Below are positions 9,001 to 10,686 of a stretch of 10,686 nucleotides of DNA, one piece after another; positions within the stretch are counted from its first letter, which is position 1; every line of letters starts with the position of its first letter. Below the pieces are notes generated by a model, which saw nothing but the letters and a program-made list of their open reading frames with translations, did no database searches and was not told where the DNA came from. The stretch lies in contig JBAUID010000071.1 in NCBI GenBank assembly GCA_049680625.1, positions 1 through 10,686 on the forward strand, written 5' to 3'. Source of the stretch: JAUIAI01 sp049680625 (GTDB lineage: Bacteria > Pseudomonadota > Gammaproteobacteria > Burkholderiales > Burkholderiaceae_E). The position numbers were made by a program, and so were the translations under genes.

Positions 9001-10686
9001 CCAATGATAGTGATATCGACGGCGACAGCCTGAATGTCTCTCAGATCAACGGTCAGGCAATCACTGTTGGAAACCCGGTAACGGTCACTAACGGTGTAGT
9101 GGCCTTACAGCCCGATGGCAGCCTGACATTCGTTCCATCGGCCGACTATAACGGGGCGGCCAGTTTCGATTACACCGTGTCTGATGGCAACGGCGGGACC
9201 GACATCGCAACCGTCAATTTGACGATTGCGCCAGCCAATGATGCTCCAGTGGCCCTGGATGACACCGGCAACACCAACGAAGACAACCCGGTCAACCTGA
9301 ACCTGACTGCCAACGACAACGATGTTGACGGTGACAGCCTGAGTGTGACGGCAGTGAATGGTCAGCCGATCAGTGTCGGCTCGCCGGTTAGCGTCACCAA
9401 CGGCCTGGTTGAACTCCTGGCTGACGGTAGCGTCACCTTCACACCCAGTGGTAATTACAACGGCCCGGCGAGTTTTGACTATACGGTTGCTGACGGCAAC
9501 GGCGGCATCAACACTGCCACCGTGAATCTGACGGTTAACCCGGTCAACGACATCCCGGTTGCAGTTAACGATTCGGCCTCAACGACAGAAGACAACGGTG
9601 TCGTTATCAATGTTATTGTTAACGATACCGATATCGACGGCGACCTGCTGTCAGTTACTGGCATCAACGGGTCAACAGCGATAACCGGTGTACCGGTTGC
9701 CGTTGCCAATGGCACCGTCACTCGCCAGGCTGATGGAAACTTGTTCTTCCAGCCCGCAGCTAACTTCAATGGCAGCACCAGCTTTGCCTACACAGTCGCC
9801 GACACCAGTGGCGCAACCGCAACCGCGACAGTGGTGGTAAGCGTTTCAGCAGTCAATGATGCGCCGGTGGCCGGCAACGATGTGGCGACAACCAGCGAAG
9901 ACAGTTCAATTAACCTGGACGTATTGGCCAATGACGCCGATATTGACGGGGACACCATCACGGTTACCCAGGTCAATGGCACAAGCATCACCATTGGCAG
10001 CCCGGTTGCGGTGACCAACGGCAGCGTCAGCCTGCAGCCCGACGGCAGCCTGAACTTCACCCCGGCGATCAACTACAACGGCCCGGCAAGTTTTGACTAC
10101 ACGATTACCGACGGCAACGGTGGCCAGGCCACCGCTACCGTCAGTCTGACTGTTTCACCAGTAAACGATAACCCGGTCGCCAACGACGATACCGGCAGCA
10201 CCAACGAAGATTCGACCTTAAATCTTGACCTGACGGCAAACGACAACGACGTTGACGCAGATTCACTGGCTGTCACCCAGGTTAATGGTCAGCCGATCAG
10301 TGTTGGTTCTCCGGTCAGCGTGACCAATGGCTCGGTAGAGCTCCTGGCCAACGGTACGGTCAATTTTGTGCCGGACGCCAATTACAACGGCCCGGCCAGC
10401 TTTGACTACACCATTTCAGACGGCAACGGCGGACAAGACAGTGCTAGCGTTAGCCTGACGGTTAACCCGGTCAACGACGCTCCCGTTGCAGTTAACGACG
10501 CAGCCAGCACTGCCGAAGACACGGCCGTAGTTGTTAACGTGGTTAGCAACGACAGTGATCTTGAAGGTGACAGCCTGGCCGTTGTTGCCGTTGACGGCAG
10601 CGCCATCAGCATCGGCAGCCCGGTTGCCGTTGCCAATGGTTCGGTTGCCCTGCAGGCTGACGGCAGCCTGCTCTTTACTCCGGCCG
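3021..10686 (+). CDS. Giant LEPR/DUF4347/tandem-95 cadherin-like repeat adhesin (3' end off window)
   Basis: One frame stays open for 2555 codons to the right edge. An in-frame TAA at 2997-2999 limits the start to ATG 3021; no Shine-Dalgarno sequence precedes it. Order of parts: basic N-terminus (1-25) with no signal peptide; LEPR-like motif at 58-67; acidic Ser/Thr/Asn linker (68-160); DUF4347 (about 162-320, ending NPANWTGIL); unassigned region (about 323-570); cadherin-like domain (571-705); another (706-835); then sixteen repeats of 103-104 residues and a partial seventeenth (836-2555). Proteins of this build are usually type I-secreted surface adhesins of biofilms. Their export signal sits at the extreme C-terminus, here unseen, so secretion route and total length are inferences. 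The DxDxDGDxL loops of the repeats suggest calcium-dependent stiffening. The repeats vary enough in codons and residues to argue against an assembly artefact. Substrate or ligand cannot be told from the sequence. Confidence 0.92.
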   Translation, partial: MNRLNLRARIAQIFAGRNDGNNPTTAAARSVAPAPVAADLASRPQRAAVIHRSVLMPIEARMLFDGAIGATGDAIADNNAPDYIELPPTPFEAPATDEWDHETSTDELSSNNNSTNNATVDRDPSTGRASEDDSVTTVPSALIDVEQDSEQNLETRTNPSTVIFIDSRVPDQATLVAAAAQDALAVVINSDAGGVTQMAEAMAALSDVDSVHIIGFGDPGRLYLGSSTITAETISQPYAELFVQIGTHLSAGADILVYGCNFGVDTEEGSAAQALANATGADVASSIDLTGSERFGGDWDLERQIGKVETLAINPANWTGILDPISISVTGAPTVVASPGTATAALFPNIYGNAQSGVRLVPTTGTIVGTTALWNNAGFIGTQAIDLLATVITADADDYIQFSSPTTPSATADDPTIIVGDSSPVGVNPDTDSRVEIRWQMFEAGTNIPVSGEFNVLITDIDGVNAPGTREAIAASINDPVSYTLSNTTNLVGSVQGTLLQADGTVPNTGGNEALNEQVWVRFNWVSSSEFTLTYILYANNGVTPNAGFTHDGDGDGTFTGGGTTVSIPKIDLDGSAAGNDFTTTYSEQNSPVSITDTDVVISNTGGTVTGATVVLTNRQAGDSLTAGTMPTGITATIDNSDPNVITVNLTGAASDAAYQTALQQIAFSNSSDTPDTTVRTVEVQIANSLTVGNQAITSINVIAVNDAPIHGIPGPQFGGEDAPHEMSAFLSNPITVSDADASGANLTTTLSIPSGSLTLGSTTGVSVTGNGSGTVVITGTAAAITNALDGLTYNPVANFNGQLNLQVQTTDNGNTGSGGPQIVTDVISMTIAPANDLPVAVNDARTTAEDTAVTFDPRANDNDIDGDSLNISAIDGTAATIGVPVAVANGTVTLAADGQITFSPAANYFGTTAFGYTVSDGNGGFATATVVMTVTSVPDAPVALADSTSTLEDTAVNIAVLANDSDGDGDSLSVSQINGATISVGTPVSVANGSVSLLANGTLNFTPAANFNGTTSFQYTVSDGNGGADTATVSVNVTPVNDIPVATNDSSGTVEDVPLTLDVRSNDTDADNDPIVVSHINGTPINIGSPVSVTNGSVSISATGELTFTPSPNSSGTVNFSYTLSDGAGGTDTATVTLVVSPANDAPVAGDDSQTTNEDTAVGIDVLNNDSDVENDPLTVQQVNGSNISVGSPVSVANGQVSLQVDGSLLFTPTTNYNGTTSFAYTVSDGNGASDTATVSVTVMPSNDIPIAVNDSDSALEDVSLNLAVLQNDSDADGDSLTITEIDGVTANLGIPVPVNDGSVTLLANGSLDFVPTPNFNGPTSFQYTVSDGNGGTATAQVDLTYTPVNDAPIAGNDSTTTVEDTPVAIDVRANDGDVDNHPLNVTAINGSAISIGAPVIVVNGEVSINASGILTFTPAPNYNGPAGFDYTVSDGNGLFATATVDITVTAANDAPVVADDNSVTTEDNTVNIAVLSNDSDIEGDSLTIAAINGTAISVGTPIAVGNGSVTLLANGTLNFTPTTNFNGPTSFTYTVSDGNGGTSVANVNVVVTAVNDAPVAADDSGSTNEDTAVTFDVRSNDGDVDSDPLTVSQINGTAIGVGSPVSVANGTVSINAAGLLTFTPANNYNGAATFDYTVSDGNGGSDTATVSLTINPVNDAPTANADNAGTTPEDTPITIDLVGNDTDPDGDPLVITQINGTPIAIGSPVNIPNGLVLLLADGTVSVAPAANYNGPISFNYTVSDGNGETSTAVVDLLVSAVNDAPVANNDSTSLGEDTPVTIDLTGNDTDQENDPLAVTAVNGTPISIGSPVTVANGTVALQADGTVVFTPNPDYNGAASFDYTVSDGNGGTDTGTANLTIAPANDAPVASNDSFTTNEDSSVVIDPTINDSDIDGDSLTTIQVNGSTLVLGSPLVVANGSVEILASGSLSFTPDGNYVGTTSFNYTISDGNGATASASVSIQVNPVNDAPVATADSASGVEDNPINIDVTANDSDIDGDSLNVSQINGQAITVGNPVTVTNGVVALQPDGSLTFVPSADYNGAASFDYTVSDGNGGTDIATVNLTIAPANDAPVALDDTGNTNEDNPVNLNLTANDNDVDGDSLSVTAVNGQPISVGSPVSVTNGLVELLADGSVTFTPSGNYNGPASFDYTVADGNGGINTATVNLTVNPVNDIPVAVNDSASTTEDNGVVINVIVNDTDIDGDLLSVTGINGSTAITGVPVAVANGTVTRQADGNLFFQPAANFNGSTSFAYTVADTSGATATATVVVSVSAVNDAPVAGNDVATTSEDSSINLDVLANDADIDGDTITVTQVNGTSITIGSPVAVTNGSVSLQPDGSLNFTPAINYNGPASFDYTITDGNGGQATATVSLTVSPVNDNPVANDDTGSTNEDSTLNLDLTANDNDVDADSLAVTQVNGQPISVGSPVSVTNGSVELLANGTVNFVPDANYNGPASFDYTISDGNGGQDSASVSLTVNPVNDAPVAVNDAASTAEDTAVVVNVVSNDSDLEGDSLAVVAVDGSAISIGSPVAVANGSVALQADGSLLFTPA
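3192..3221 (+). other. LEPR-like N-terminal motif (IEARMLFDGA)
   Basis: Residues 58-67 of the giant protein read IEARMLFDGA. Large secreted repeat proteins with DUF4347 commonly carry LEPRxLFDGA or a close variant 30-60 residues from the start. Here LEPR has become IEAR while LFDGA is kept. Its position supports ATG 3021 as a start of about the right length. The motif is linked to the class of protein; its molecular role is not something I can state. Confidence 0.75.
3504..3986 (+). other. DUF4347 domain, second His replaced by Phe
   Basis: Residues about 162-322 of the giant protein show the DUF4347 pattern: VIFID (162-166), SVHIIGFGDPG (210-220), LYLGSSTI, ADILVYGCNFG (253-263), GADVASSIDLTGS and FGGDWDLE, then the WTG tail (318-320). 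From memory the family reads IHIVSHG at the second block and YGC at the third, resembling the His/Cys pair of caspase-like folds. F216 stands where that second histidine is expected; C260 is retained. Whether DUF4347 is ever a protease is not settled to my knowledge. Confidence 0.85.
3987..4730 (+). other. Unassigned ~250-residue segment of the giant protein
   Basis: Residues 323-570 lie between DUF4347 and the first cadherin-like domain. I do not recognise a family. The segment has tryptophans and mixed hydrophobic/polar strands (TALWNNAGF, VEIRWQMFEAG, EQVWVRFNWVSS) and ends with a calcium-loop-like HDGDGDGTF near residue 552. It is not low-complexity and does not match the downstream repeats, so it may be a separate beta-rich domain. 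Confidence 0.5.
4731..5525 (+). other. Two non-periodic cadherin-like domains preceding the array
   Basis: Residues 571-705 start with IDLDGSAAGNDFTTTYSE and end at VNDAP, a form often seen at the front of cadherin-like arrays. Residues 706-835 (130 long) carry FGGEDAP, ITVSDADASG, LDGLTYNPVANFNG and a DNGNTGSGG loop. Both belong to the cadherin-like/Ig-like class but differ in length and pattern from the 103-residue repeats, so they look like older or separately acquired domains at the base of the stalk. Confidence 0.7.
6762..7997 (+). repeat. Two tandem two-repeat blocks (R5-R6, R7-R8)
   Basis: R5 and R7 share AVL.NDSD..GDSL and GSVTLLANG with PT.NFNGPTSF; R6 and R8 share DVR.NDGDVD and VSINA.G.LTFTPA.NYNGA. 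The same pair of types also occurs at R2-R3 (5835-6452). The alternation implies copying of a 618-base block. Confidence 0.6.
8928..10686 (+). repeat. Three-repeat block duplicated (R12-R14 and R15-R17)
   Basis: R12 and R15 share LQPDGSL; R13 (from 9237) and R16 (from 10164) share NLTANDNDVD or DLTANDNDVD, GQPISVGSPVSVTNG, VELLA and NYNGPASFDYT, and by hand count are about three quarters identical. R14 and R17 share VNDxPVAVND, INV or VNV, PVAVANG and QADG. The offset is 927-ish bases (9237 to 10164 is exactly 927). The second block is truncated by the window edge. Confidence 0.65.

Larger units (their letters stand above)
5526..10686 (+). repeat. Array of 16 complete + 1 partial tandem-95 cadherin-like repeats, 309-base period
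   Basis: Anchored on the ND.P.A motif that opens each unit, repeats begin at 5526, 5835, 6144, 6453, 6762, 7071, 7380, 7689, 7998, 8310, 8619, 8928, 9237, 9546, 9855, 10164 and 10473 (R1-R17). All steps are 309 bases except R9 (7998 to 8310, 312). R17 is cut by the window edge. The unit pattern is NDxPVA, ED near residue 15, ND.D.DGD.L calcium-type loop, NG..IS.GSPV.V.NG.V, ADG.L.FTP, NYNG..SF.YTVSDGNGG, then a hydrophobic strand ending near PV. R2 opens with PDAP instead of NDAP. Known as tandem-95 or Big_9-like repeats; the GSPV.V.NG segment makes them longer than 95 residues. Confidence 0.93.

Noticed and set aside
5399..10636. A ladder of minus-strand ORFs of about 75-211 codons, one or so per repeat unit
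   Set aside because: They are mirror images of the plus-strand repeats and recur in the same place in each unit because codon choice recurs. The plus frame is continuous and matches a known repeat family.
5526..10686. Assembly error or collapsed repeat
   Set aside because: Each unit has its own substitutions at many sites, including synonymous ones, and the frame is never broken, so the units are distinct natural copies. The true number of units beyond the window is unknown.

Overview
The window looks like a Gram-negative proteobacterial chromosome segment, probably gammaproteobacterial. The evidence is a PelA-type exopolysaccharide protein with a Sec signal, an inner-membrane lipoprotein-maturation enzyme of Escherichia coli type, and a very large repeat protein of the kind exported by type I secretion. 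Base composition is moderately GC-rich. Genus cannot be decided from the sequence.

Layout. Positions 1-1631 (minus strand) carry the first ~543 residues of a PelA-like protein: signal peptide, GH114 glycosidase domain, a second domain, and the very start of what should be a deacetylase domain. The gene leaves the window at base 1. A 186-base divergent intergenic region separates it from lgt (1818-2660, plus), a complete prolipoprotein diacylglyceryl transferase. Then come 360 bases without a credible gene, holding three short hairpins and a possible -10 element. From 3021 to the right edge a single uninterrupted plus-strand frame runs for 2555 codons and is still open at base 10686.

The giant protein has, in order: a short basic N-terminus without a signal peptide; a LEPR-like motif (IEARMLFDGA); an acidic Ser/Thr/Asn linker; a DUF4347 domain whose usual second histidine is phenylalanine while the cysteine is kept; an unassigned ~250-residue stretch; two cadherin-like domains; and sixteen complete plus one partial tandem-95/cadherin-like repeats. 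The repeat period is 103 residues (309 bases), with one 104-residue exception. Sub-patterns indicate that the array grew by copying blocks of two and of three repeats.

How the genes may work together (inference): PelA modifies or hydrolyses the Pel matrix polysaccharide, and the giant protein looks like a Ca2+-stiffened biofilm adhesin. The left and right genes may therefore both serve the extracellular matrix, with housekeeping lgt between them. No mobile element, RNA gene or CRISPR array was seen. The most unusual points are the DUF4347 residue change, the rigid period and block structure of the array, and an AT-rich rare-codon patch at a domain boundary in pelA.
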